A DNA stretch of 64,000 nucleotides from Cunninghamia lanceolata (taxonomy: Eukaryota > Streptophyta > Pinopsida > Cupressales > Cupressaceae). The translations under genes were made by a program, and so were the position numbers. The DNA lies in contig BSBN01000860.1 of NCBI GenBank assembly GCA_027924645.1, positions 2,108,001 through 2,172,000 of the forward strand, written 5' to 3'. Positions 47,402-58,430 of this stretch are shown one piece after another (within the stretch, counting starts at the first letter, position 1; each line of letters begins with the position of its first letter). The notes below the pieces were generated by a model. That model saw nothing but the letters and a program-made list of their open reading frames with translations, was not told the DNA's origin and did not search any database.

Positions 47402-50400
47402 ATGATGGCTACTCCAAATATAGTAAAGATCTCTGATAGACCTCAGCCCACATTTAAGAAACATCCATATAAATCCTTGGAGGTAGATCCCCTAGGAGCC
47501 TTTTCCAGTGTTCTGCATGGCGTTTTGCATACAGAAGACATTAGGGTTTACATACACGCAAATATTGAAGAGTTTGGGGAATTCAAACTAAGAGATATCT
47601 ATCACAAACAACTGTTAGATGATTCATTTGAGCTCAAACCCCAATACAAGGGCCTCCAAATTAAGCACTTTGCACAATTCATACATTTCCCCTGTTTTAC
47701 TGAGGATGAATGGGGCAGGTACATTTTGAGCAGAATACATGACAACTTCATGTGGTTAAATGGACCATTCAAAATCACAAAAGATGCCATTAGGGCAGTT
47801 ACCAGATTACACTCATCCGGTGGGATTCCTGTTCTTAAATCTGTGAGTGAGGCTACCGGATCCAAGTTTGACAAAAGAGCAATGACAGTAGATGACATCT
47901 CTGATCCGGATATCAAGTTTGCCTCCATGATCATTGGGTATAAAATATATCATTCTAGCAGGGAAAATTCTGTACCTGGAACTGCCATCTACACCACATA
48001 TGAAATGCTAAGAAAGGATGCAGACCATGATCTTTGCCAGCTTCTCTTGAACCAACTCATGGAGAATCTGCAAAAAATAAAGAAAGATAAAAAGAATTCA
48101 TTCAAGTATGGTGGATTGATACTATGCTTATTCTTCTACTTTATGAATGAGCTTCCCGGATCTAGTGGCTAGGTATGGGAGAATGATAGACCAGTAGCTA
48201 TCCAAATCAGAGATTATTTACATGGACTTGGTGACAACAAAGCACAAAATACAACTCTGTGGGGATATTTCAAGAACTTTCAGAACATGATGCAAGCAAG
48301 AGAAAGGATTCCCCAGTCTCTTGTTGAGAAATACAAAGACACAATTTGCTTTATGGTAGAGACTTATCAGTGCCTAATGGAGGTAGTAGAACCAAGAACT
48401 GTATGGATCATGCCCATGGGGTATGAGGTTGATGAACAAATTGTGGAGTTGCATGTTCAACACATGCTAAGTCAGCCAAAGGATCCAAAGGCAGAAAGGT
48501 TTGGAACCTTTGAGGAGCTAAGTGTAAAGATTCATGTGGAGCTCAGAGAACCAGAGATCAAGAGGAAGATGAGACAAGAAGTAGAAAGTATTGCCCAAGG
48601 CCTTGGCATTTCAAAGGAGGCACTTGATACCAATAGGGAAAAGAGGCAAAAAGCTGAGGAAGAGAAGAAAGAGGCAGAAAAGGGAAACAAGGAAAGTGCT
48701 CTGTTAGAAACCTCAACCCGGACCAGATCATCAAAGAGATCTGTACCTGTCACAGCCAAAAGCTCAAGAACATCAAAACTGAAAGTCCAGGCATCCGACA
48801 AAAGAGAGAAAAGATCAAAGACAAAAGCCACAAGGGCTTATGCAAGTCAAAGAGATGAAGAGGAAACCGAATCAGATGAGGGGGTAAAGGAAATAAAGAA
48901 GCAGAAGAAGAAAGGATCCGGTAAACCCTCCACAGGCCAAGACAAGGAAGAAATGGCAGAGGAATTTGTTGAAAAGCCCACCTTGTCTCTAGAAAGTGTA
49001 ATCAAATCAGTCACTATGGATGGAAACCTTCAACCAATGGCCGAATTCTATGATGATTACAATGAGGCTGACCAAAAGATCCTACACCTGGAAGCTACAA
49101 TCAGGTATCTGAACATATACAATAAGGCTTTCATTGAAATTATATCTCTAATTCCTAAGAGCCTAGAAAAGGAGCTAGAAATAAGAAAGAACAATGCCAT
49201 GGAAAAAGACATTGAGATCCGGGAACAGATAGATATTCAGCTATATCCTGCAATCGATCCCAAAACAATGAATATGATATTCAAAGATTGCAAGGATGAA
49301 TTCAGGAGCAAAGCAAGGATGACTCAGCTCATGCTTGGTGAAACTGACAAGGTGGCAAAAGAGACTGAAGAGATTCTCTAGAATACTCTTAAAAAGTTCA
49401 ACATTCCCATCACAGAGGACTCTGGTAAAGACAAGAGCTCATAATCCCCTATTCCGGAAGAAGTGGCTCATGGACAAACAAATATCTCTCCTCCGGTTTC
49501 CCCTACAGCTTTCAGATCTAAAGGAGAAGACACAATACAGGAGAAAGAAGCAGGAGTGAAGGAAAAAGAAGCTAACAGTACCAAGGTTGCAGAGGAAGAG
49601 AAGACCCCAACAGAGAAAACCACAACTGATAGTGGTAAGAATGTAGAAGGAGAGAAAGCTCCAAGGGACAGCCCTAAGACTGCAGAAGAAAAGAAAAATC
49701 TGTCTTCGGCAAGAGACACTGCAGAATCAGTCAAGGACTTCTTGACAAAAGCAGCTATGGAGATTGATGAACCGGACCTATTAAAAGGGCCTCTGGACTT
49801 TGATTCTCTATCTCCGGTGCAAACAATGAAGATAGATTCATTTGCCAATGCGAAGGCCAAAGAGAAACTACTGAAATCTCACATGGAAGACTGTGAGCTT
49901 ATAGAGGTAGCATTCAAAGTTTTGGAAAAGATCATGCCAACTTTTTAGAAGGATCCCACAGCATCCTCTTTCGGTAATCTCAAAACTCTAGTCAGCAGTG
50001 TTAGTACACATTTTGATTCTCTAGAGAAGTCAGCTGAAGAAAAGGTCCGGAAGGAGTTTTTGAATAAAAGATTCTCAGAGGTATAAGGATTGATCATTAA
50101 TGATAGGAGGAATATGAATATTTGGATAAAGAGCTTAGAAAATGCTCTTAAAGATGGCGGAGAAGTATACAAATTTTGTATTTCATGGTCCAAAGCAACA
50201 GTAGAGATTGAGAAGAAAATAAAAGAGCAAGAGGATAAACTACTAAGTTTGTCTCAAAGTTTTGATCCTCTCTCTTCCTCCATAGTCAATCAAGAGTGTC
50301 AGACTATTGCAATCACAAATGCAATAAAGAATTTTGAGAAGGAAAGGAAGAACATGATCAGCCAAATGGGTGAACTTAGGAGGATCATTGTCCCTAAGTT

Positions 50401-50596
50401 AGAGGCCATGCATGAGGCCATAAGTGAAGCTCAAATCACAGCCCAGACAAATGATCTGATAGATCTTAAGAGGGCAGAAGCTTTTGCATTTTTGTTGAGT
50501 GGTCATATCTCAATTTTGGATAGAATGAAGCAAAGTTGGGCTGTAGAACTCATCCAACTAAAAATAACTTTTGCAGACATACTACAGTATATGTAA
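47402..50596 (+). pseudogene. ORF2, ~1,060 codons, unknown function, family-specific (inner element)
   Basis: One frame runs from MATPNIVKI (47,405; the equivalent start MATPHVVDI is found in the outer copy) to FADILQYM*, interrupted by stops at 48,170 (TAG), 49,379 (TAG), 49,442 (TAA), 49,946 (TAG) and 50,084 (TAA) but with no net frameshift. The N-terminal ~260 residues look globular (FKKHPYKSLEVD, EDIRVYIHANI, GYKIYHSSRENS, LILCLFFYFMNE). The next ~120 include WIMPMGYEVDE. The middle is Lys/Glu-rich with nuclear-signal-like KKQKKK. A further block (YLNIYNKAFIEI) precedes a low-complexity region and a helical C-terminus. Conservation with the outer copy over the whole length argues that it was a functional protein. 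It could correspond to the extra ORF that SIRE-type elements carry after pol; I cannot assign a function. Confidence 0.75.
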
Positions 50597-50686
50597 GTAT
50601 TCCATATATATATATACTTATGCGGCTAAGTATAGTAAAAATTTTAAAAATTTTGGTGTGCGGACCCTACCCTTTGCCATTGATGT

Positions 50687-50842
50687 CAAAGGGGGAGTGA
50701 GGAGCAGTGAAAAATGAGGAATCCAACTAAGGGGGAGCTCCGAAAAATGTATATAAAAACAGAGCATCAGCCAAGGGGGAGCATAGTGTAAACTCTTAGT
50801 CATTTTTCACTAAGTGTTGCCATCAATGCCAAAGGGGGAGAT
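50687..50842 (+). promoter_or_regulatory. Polypurine tract with three upstream tract-like copies (inner element)
   Basis: CAAAGGGGGAG at 50,687, CTAAGGGGGAGC near 50,726, CCAAGGGGGAGC at 50,771 and the LTR-adjacent CCAAAGGGGGAGAT at 50,829-50,842. Only the last abuts the 3' LTR. Confidence 0.85.
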
Positions 50843-51937
50843 TGTTGGCATGAGACACTATATGGATTCATGATTGTTGTCATTGATGGCAACAAAGTTC
50901 ATCCCACACATCCGCAAGACATGGTGTGTCTCTACCGGAAGTCAGAATGAAGAATGTGGTGGTCCGGTAAACAAGAACAGAGCATGTGGCAAGGACCGAC
51001 AGACAGGTCTGGATCTCTTAGAGGAAGTATCTTGGTGAAGTGCGGATTTGGGGAAGTAAAGAGTACTACCTTGAGTGATAGATTCCAAGGTTTTAGCCTC
51101 CGGTGATAGATGAGGTAAAAGATATGAATACTTGAGTACCGAGTTCCTGAGTGACAGTGTGAACAGAGGAAGAACTGACTGACAGAACATCAGACTATTT
51201 TCTGGATGTGTTTCTGATGGTGGTAAAGGTTATGAAGACATGAATTGTGTTTGGCTGACATGATTAATGATTTCTACAAGTATATGCTTCATCTGCATTA
51301 CTTGATGTGCAAGGATTCAGCCGACAGAATAGAGTTTGGGAAAAGATTGACTGTTCTGGGTGCCGACTAGAAAGATAATGAAATCACTTGTGCGGATATA
51401 TATATATATAGGATGGATTTAGTTGTGAGAAGTGTTGGTGGTGTTATTGATGTGCGAATAAAAGTAGAGCAGAGCAGAAGCAGTAAGGAAGGTCTGGTAT
51501 GTGAAAGGAAAGCAGCATAAGAGAAGAGGAAAGATGAAGTGCAGCAGTTCAGTGTACTGAGCCTAACCAGAACTGAACCCCAGCATATGTGGATGCTACC
51601 AATCAGTTCAAGTATTGTATAAGACTCATTTTGTAGACAGTGTGTCTCTTGTAGGCAGTGTGCCTCCTTGTGAGCAGTGTGCTCGGGCAGTGAGCCCTAA
51701 TTGGCAAGTGCCATTTTGTATTTTCTTTTTCTTCTAACAGAGAATAATCTTTGGGTTAATCACCCCATGGTTTTCTCCCTTAACAGGGTTTCCACATCAA
51801 AAATATTGTGTCATGTGTATCTCCATTTCATGGTTATGTTTTCTTGTTTGAATTAATGTTGCATTGATTAATAAGAAAGTTCAGAAAAAGAAATAATTAG
51901 GATAACTGATTCACCCCCCCCCTCTCAGTTATCAACA
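50843..51937 (+). repeat. 3' LTR of the inner element
   Basis: 1,095 bp, colinear with the 5' LTR. It is longer by small indels in an (AT)n run near 51,395 and in a C-tract near 51,913. Confidence 0.95.
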
Positions 51938-51942
51938 CATCC
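51938..51942. repeat. Target-site duplication, right copy
   Basis: CATCC, identical to 44,428-44,432. Confidence 0.95.
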
Positions 51943-52790
51943 TTAGTCCAATGTACACCTTTTACCCCAAGTACCTCATTCATAAAGTAAAAGAACAAAC
52001 ATAGAAGCAATGTACCATACTTGAAAGTGTTTTTCTTATCTTTCTTGATTTTGTTTAAATTTTCAATCAATTGATTTTGTAGTAATTCACACAAGTCATA
52101 ATCAGTGTTTTCCTTTAGCATCTTGTATGCAGCATATATGGTTGTTTCAGAAACAGAATTTTCTCTGCTCGAGTGGTAGATCTTGTACCCAATCACCATG
52201 GAGGCAAATTTGACATCTGATTCTACAATATCATTAATGGTCATTGCCCTTTTATCAAACTTAGCACTGGTAGCATCAGTCACTGTCTGGTTTTTCATGG
52301 CTTTCAGCATGGGCAATCCTCTGGTTGAGTTTAAGCCAGTTACAATTCTGATAGCATCCTTGGTAATCTTGAATGGTTTTAACAACCAAATGAATTCATC
52401 ATGCATCTGACTCAAAACGTATCAGACCCATTCATCCTCATCAAATGTTGGAAACCCCATAATATGAATAAAGTTTTTATCCTATAGTGCCTTATACTCG
52501 GGTTTAAGTTCATGATTTTCATCCCTGAGTTGTTTCTTAAACAAGTCTACATACCTTGAATCTCCAAACTCATCTATGTTTGCATGAATATAAACCCTAA
52601 TGTCTTCAACATGCAGCACACCATACGAAATAGTTGAAAAAGCACCTAACTGGTCAACTTCAATCGATTTGTGAGGATGCTTCTTAAATTTGGATCGAGG
52701 CCTTTCAGTAATATCAACAACATGAGGAGTAGCCATCTCAACATATTTTAGAATCAAAGCTTTACAGAGAGGTACCTTTTTCTTTTGCAA
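51943..52790 (-). pseudogene. ORF2 of the outer element, N-terminal part
   Basis: Pieces 52,790-52,482 and 52,415-51,943 match the inner ORF2 start to about residue 260: FKKHPHKSIEVD, EDIRVYIHANIDEFG, KITKDAIRIVTG, GYKIYHSSRENSV, LLLCLFFYFMNE. The inner element then interrupts it; the rest is at 41,917-44,427. A short frame disruption lies near 52,420-52,480. Confidence 0.78.
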
Positions 52791-53171
52791 GGGTAGGGTT
52801 GATCAGTTGTCGGTTGAATTCGCTCTTTGCCTCAGTCTCTGGATTTGCAACTCGAATGCTCTTCTTCTTGTTTCCTTCAAATGCAAAGTGATTCAAATGA
52901 GTGACCAAGTGACCTTTCATCTTTTGTAAAACCTAATTTGGCATTGTAATAAATGTGTTACCCTAACTATATCCGGTTACTCTATTTTTGATAGTTCTTT
53001 CATGAATCACTCCGCAAGTTTTTATATCAACATCTTTTCTTCCAGAAATCCTTCCAAAGGTTCTGGACCAATTCAAAATATTATCTTTTATTGTGCCAGA
53101 TTCAGGCACCCACTTACTGACGGGGGGATTTTGATGTTCAATGCAACTCCCCCTGAGCCAGAGCTCCTGAC
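52791..53171 (-). other. Spacer between Gag and ORF2 of the outer element
   Basis: Counterpart of 46,769-47,401; includes the purine tract complement CTCCCCCTGAG near 53,147. No coding signal. Confidence 0.55.
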
Positions 53172-54360
53172 TTAATTCCTGGAGGAATTGTCAGCACCCA
53201 ATTCCGATGCGGACCCATTATCGTTGTTTATTGTATCTTTCTTTACCCAGATCTTGTTCATTTCACTCCGTATCTCATTCACATCAATTTTTCTTTTGCC
53301 TTTGTCTTGTCTCTGTTCATCCAATTTTTTGTTTACCAGACCTCTTCTTCCATTGTTCCTACTTCTACAGAATCTTGCAATATGACCAGATTTATTGCAA
53401 TTAAAGCACACAACATTTCCTTGCTTATGAACTTGATGTCCTCTTGATCTGCATTAATTAGCCATATGTCCAAACCCATTGTAAGCAAAAAAATAACCAT
53501 TGAAAGAATTGTCAATTCCTCTATTGTTAGCATTATTCATTATCATACTTCTGCATTCATTTGATCTATGGCCATACCTCTTACACTTGAAGCATTGACC
53601 GGAGAAGGATGGACCATTTTGATTCACTCTGCTTCTGTGCGGAGTAGCTCTATGACCAAATTTATTGCAATTGAAAAAGTTTCCATTGAATGATGGATAT
53701 CTTTGAGCATTAGGTTGTCTTATCGGAGGTTTTCTAGTTCTGTTTCTTTTATTCCTTGGTTGAAAATTTCTTTGTCCAGATCCAGAGCTTTCACCTTTCT
53801 CATATCTAAGATCATGCTTGTCATCATCCTTTTTCTATTCTTCAATTAGTGCTTCAAGTTTTGCTAAGCTTATTTTGAACTTCTCCTTATACTCATTGGC
53901 AATTTCTAGGTCATTTCTAAGAATGATAATCTGTCTCTCAAGTTTTCTCTCATTATTTCTGCTTTCTTGTATTTGATTCTAGGATACCAACTATTCCATC
54001 CAATCTGTAGCATTCTTCAGTTCTCTCCTTCAGATTTTGCTTCATTTCTTCTTCAGTTTTCTTCCTATCTTCAATTCCCTTGGTTAGTCTCATTACCTTA
54101 GTTTCCATCTCATGTTTTAAGACAATCACTTCTTTAGCTAACTTTTCACATTCCTTTGTCTTCTCTTTCAGGGCCTTATCTTCCAGTTGAAGAGGTTGCT
54201 CCTTTCCTTTTGCATTGGATTTGCTCAATTTTTATTTTAAAATCTCAATGAAGTTTTCAGCCTTTTTGAGGTTATCTTATAGCTCTTGGACATCTGCCTT
54301 GGACTGCTCAAGATCATCTAGGGCAAGATTTAGTTGCCCTTGAAGGTTATATTCATCCAT
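53172..54360 (-). pseudogene. Gag-like protein of the outer element
   Basis: The start at 54,360 reads MDEYNLQGQL, matching the inner Gag start. A broken coiled coil follows (54,228-53,953), then zinc knuckles, including an intact-looking CFNCNKSGHIARFC (about 53,411-53,370) and CFKCKRYGHRSNEC. The first knuckle has lost cysteines. The conserved EMNKIWVKK segment ends at 53,172. Several stops and frameshifts make it a pseudogene. Confidence 0.78.
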
Positions 54361-54416
54361 TTTTTACTAACTTCCCATATCTCCCTTAAGCTATTAAACT
54401 TTTCAAAAGGAACCTT

Positions 54417-54428
54417 GCTCTGATACCA
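54417..54428 (-). promoter_or_regulatory. Primer-binding site of the outer element
   Basis: Plus-strand GCTCTGATACCA is the complement of TGGTATCAGAGC, 2 nt from the LTR at 54,431. Confidence 0.93.
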
Positions 54429-54430
54429 AT

Positions 54431-55362
54431 TGTTGGTTTAGGTCCGGACAACTGAGAGGGGGGGAGTGAATCAGTTGTCGCAAATTTTAATCTTTTCTTC
54501 CATTGATCTTCCTTTACAACTTATAATCAAATCAATGATATAAACATTTTAGCAACAATCAATAACACATGAGCAGAAACATAAATAACACACTTGACAC
54601 CAAGATTTTTGACGTGGAAACTCGGTTAAGGGAAAAACCACGGTGAGGGTTAACCCACAAAAATTAATACCCTGTTAAAATTATTTTTACAAATGAGAAT
54701 GCACATGCATTCAAGCTCACTGCCCAGAGCTCACTGCTCAAATAGAGGCTCACTACCTATAGAAAGATTACAAGAGAATAACAGAGATTTTGAACTGATA
54801 AATAGCATCTACCCATGCAAGAGTTTCAGTTCCAGTTAAGTGCAAAAACTAATCTTACACATTTCATCTTTACTTGCTCTTCTTACTGCTCTACCTTCAT
54901 TTGCTCCTTAGATTTTCTGATCTTCTTGCATTACACCTTCTTCGCACACTCCAAAATCATCCAATTCCATCGGATATATATATATCCATAACATGATCTA
55001 CAATCATTTACCAATCAACTTCAAGAACATTTAGAACTTTGTAGAGTACTCTGCTCTGTCGGTTGGATCCATACATAATATGAGATGCGGATCAATACTT
55101 GCACTTGTAAATCATCAATCATGTCAGTTGTTATTACTTATCATCACCAATTGTCCAATAAACAACCTCTATACATCCAGAAATAAGACTATTCACAAGG
55201 TCGGCCTATTCTTCTTCTGTTTGTTCTGTCAAACTGAAACTTGATACTTAGAAGCTAATATCTTTTGAGTCCTTCATCTCCAGAGGATGAAACTCTAGAT
55301 TTAGAGTGTCTTGACAATGCTTACAACTACCTCAAATCCGCAGCAAACCATGCCTTTCCACT
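54431..55362 (-). repeat. 5' LTR of the outer element, truncated
   Basis: Matches 40,566-41,485 and then stops abruptly after CATGCCTTTCCACT. The last ~180 bp present in the other LTR (ending CTCTTTCCAACA) are missing. Confidence 0.88.
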
Positions 55363-56325
55363 TCATGAGATCTACAAGATATGTCACTCCCACTTGAATA
55401 GATTCTAGGTTGTATACAAGTGTTTGGCGTGTCTTCAATTGTGATAAACCTGTGAAAGCCATTTGTAAACCATGAAGGCTAACCACCTCTCACACCCAAT
55501 TCCAAAGTCAGTCCAACAGCCATTGTGTTTGATGTTTGTAAAATCTTACCAAATTTTCCAACCAAACACCTTGCAAATCAACCTATCCTATATTAGTGCC
55601 TAGTTTCTACAAAGTAGCACCCAGATTCTATACATCAACACCTAGATAGACTATTGTAGGGCCCATTTTCAGAGGCCTACAAAAAAGAAAATTTTCATCA
55701 TTTTGATTGTCAAAGCCATTTTTTCCTCATCATCCCATAATATTGAAACCCTATAGACATCATTCATGTCCTTTTGTCCCTTGTATCTTGTGATCTAACA
55801 TCAATCAAACCCACTTAATCATCATTCTTGATCTACAACCAATCAAAATCCTTGTCATCCACAACCAACCAAATCCTTATTATCCAAATCCAAATCAACC
55901 TCCATCCTAAAATCAATCAAATCATATCCAAGTTTTTAAGGTTAGTGTCTAGATCAATCATCCTCTTATTTACATTAGGTTTAAGAATTTTTCTATCTTA
56001 AGTTTAGTGTAAACTCAAAATCATCCACCCTCTTGGATAAATTGGCTTGGGAACTTAGACAACTCTTAAGTTAGTGGACTCCAAGAAATCCCATCTTGCT
56101 TGGTGCATCTTGTCTACCCCAAGTAAGATAATCCTATTATCCTTTTTGCTTAGGCTCTTTGTCCACCCTAAGTACATAGGAATAATCCTTGATCATTAAT
56201 TATATTGATCTAGACTTTGAACATTAGAACAATCCCCATCCCTAATCATTTGGACCTCATCATCCAAATCCAATCAAAGTTCACCTTTTATGCCTCCTAT
56301 CACATGATCACAAGCTAAGATTAAT
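55363..56325 (+). other. Gypsy leader, 3' part
   Basis: Non-coding. AGTGCCTAG, AGCACCCAG and ACACCTAG words at 55,592-55,655 continue the AGCGCC-type array of 39.06-39.75 kb. A C/A-rich, ATCC-rich stretch follows to the gag start. Confidence 0.55.
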
Positions 56326-57361
56326 ATGGACTTTCGTTACCAACCTCTCTCTCCACACAACTCTACCATGAGTAATATGGAAGGATACATCAACCAACCC
56401 AAAATGGGTGAAGCATCCACACATCATCACATATATTCTCCCACCTTCATTTATTTCCTTAATGAGAGGGGATTACATGAAAAATTTGACCAATTCATTG
56501 ACAATCATAAAGATGAATTCCTTGAACACCTCATTGAACATGGAGCACACCTCCCCCATTCGTATGACCAAGACAAGATTAAAACCATTTTCCATGATAA
56601 TCACCCATCCTTGATCAACCATGGGGCCATGTCCCTAATCCAAACAACCCCACCTATGATAATCCATGGGCCAATTACACTTTGAATCCCTCCACCATCC
56701 ATACCCTTTATCAACATGTAGGGGGTAGCATACCATCAAAACCTCAAGTGTCGGAACAACCTTACGGCATGCCATCACACTTAATGCCTAGTTCTAACAT
56801 TCCCACTAATCCCCAAGTTATCATACCTCAAGCCACATCCAATATCCCACAAATACTTGCAATATTCCTCAAAACATCCCCAACGTCTCCAACATCCCCC
56901 AAAACACATCAAATGTCATTTATATTCCACAAGCCCTTCCCCCTTTGAACATTCCTCAAAGGACAATCATCCCACAAACAACATTGCCCCCTACCGTACC
57001 TTCACATGCCTATCTCCAATCCCAAAATCCATTTGCATCCCAAACACAACATCAAAGTCCCCTAACAAGCTATACAAATCCCACACAAACATACCAATCA
57101 TCCACTCATCAACAACCTCCATGGTACTTCCATGCAACATCAACAAACCATACAATATCAATGACCACCCTTCCAAACCCAACATGCACAACATGCATCC
57201 ACACAAACCATACTACAACAACAAACATATGGGTCTCATGTTTACTCACAAACTATAGGCCCCCCTCCATACAACCAACAACAACACCTCATCCCCCAAC
57301 AACAACAATCATTAGAACAACAACCTCCACTCCAAATCACATCACAACCACCTCTTGCTAA
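56326..57361 (+). pseudogene. Gypsy Gag N-terminal, Pro/Gln/Thr-rich region
   Basis: Starts MDFRYQPLSP (56,326) and passes through three frames (ORFs 56,326-56,685, 56,682-56,948, 56,945-57,361), so at least two frameshifts have occurred. The composition (PSSNIPTNPQVIIPQ, QQPPWYFHATS) is typical of the low-complexity region ahead of the capsid domain in large plant gypsy Gags. Confidence 0.65.
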
Positions 57362-57386
57362 TCCTTTTGATTAAGAATAGCAAGAG

Positions 57387-58430
57387 ATGAAAATTGCACT
57401 TAATAACATCCAACAAGGGACCCAAAAGAAACACTATAAGATTGAAAACTTATGTCCCTATCCATTCAATAGGAACATGACAATCATACCTTTTCCTCAA
57501 CACTTTGAAATGTTGAAATTTGACAAGTACAAAGGAAAGGGAGACCCTCACAACCACATCAAGGAATTGTTCATGGCATGCCAAGAAGTAGCCTATGATG
57601 ATCAATTCCTCCTTCATCTTTTTCCATGAAGCCTAGGAGGACAAGCTCTCGAATGGTTTATGCACTTGCCTTATGGCTCCATCTCAACTTTAGCCGACCT
57701 TTCAGAGAAATTTGTCACCCACTTCTCATATAATGTTGAGCATGAAATCACTATGCTCGACCTTTGCAATACCAAACAATGAAGTAGTGAAAGTTTCACC
57801 ACATACCTACAAAGATGGAGAGCCCTTGCTAGTAGGCTACCTTGGACAACCCCCGAAAAACAACTCGTCCATATATTCATTCAAAACTTAAACCAAGAAA
57901 TGGCTTTTCATTTACAAGCCCATTGTGCATCTACCTTCGATGAAATCATAGAAAAAGGGGTCACCATTGAGAAGGCCCTTATTGCGAAAGGTTTGGTGAA
58001 AATGTACAACAAGAATGACAATGATAAACCATCAAATGACAAACCTAAGTTTTGGGCTAAGAACAAAAACACCATAAGAGATGGTGCTACTGATTCCAAG
58101 TATATCCAAATCGCCACTTCTAAACCTAAAGAGACAAATGTAGTCCAAAATGTTTTGAAAAATATCTTAGTCCCATCTGCTCCTCCAAAGCGGAATCCTC
58201 CTAACAATCCAAAGCACAAGTATACTCCCTTGGGTGAACCACTCGAGGTTGTGTTTCAAAAGCTAGTCCAAGCAAAAATGGTTGAGTTCACCATGATGAA
58301 ACCTAAAAACCAACCTAAACCTGCATGGTATAAGTAAAATGAATATTGTGACTACCATCGCATCAAAGGTCATGCCACGGGTAAATGTGTGAAGTTGAAA
58401 AACTACATCCAAGACCTTGTTAATCATGGT
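57387..58430 (+). pseudogene. Gypsy Gag capsid domain and zinc knuckle
   Basis: The retrotransposon Gag pattern is clear: FPQHFEMLKFDKYKGKGDPHNHI, then ALEWFMHLP, LADLSEKFVTHF, ESFTTYLQRWRALASRL. Stops in the same frame lie at 57,627 (TGA), 57,780 (TGA) and 58,335 (TAA). A Tat-type finger, CDYHRIKGHATGKC, follows at about 58,349-58,390. Confidence 0.8.

Larger units (their letters stand above)
44433..51937 (+). mobile_element. Complete pol-less, Copia/SIRE-like LTR element (inner member)
   Basis: 7,505 bp with LTRs 44,433-45,519 and 50,843-51,937 (TGTTGGCATG...ATCAACA), primer site TGGTATCAGAGC at 45,522-45,533, polypurine tract at 50,829-50,842 and CATCC duplications on both sides. The LTRs differ at roughly 40 positions by hand count, under 4 percent. 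The interior encodes Gag and ORF2 only; no protease active site, integrase HHCC/DDE, reverse transcriptase YVDD or RNase H motif was found. It is inserted into ORF2 of a same-family element in opposite orientation. Confidence 0.93.
40566..55362 (-). mobile_element. Pol-less, Copia/SIRE-like LTR element (outer member), minus strand
   Basis: The left (3') LTR is 40,566-41,665 and the right (5') LTR 54,431-55,362. The primer-binding site complement is at 54,417-54,428 (initiator-Met tRNA type, 2 nt from the LTR) and the polypurine tract complement at 41,666-41,679. Subtracting the 7,505-bp inner element and its duplicated 5 bp leaves about 7.3 kb, the size of the inner relative. It encodes a Gag with zinc knuckles and ORF2, both decayed, and no polymerase. 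The right LTR has lost about 180 bp at its outer end, so no target duplication can be read (left flank CAAAG). It was inserted between the leader and gag of the gypsy element. Confidence 0.85.
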
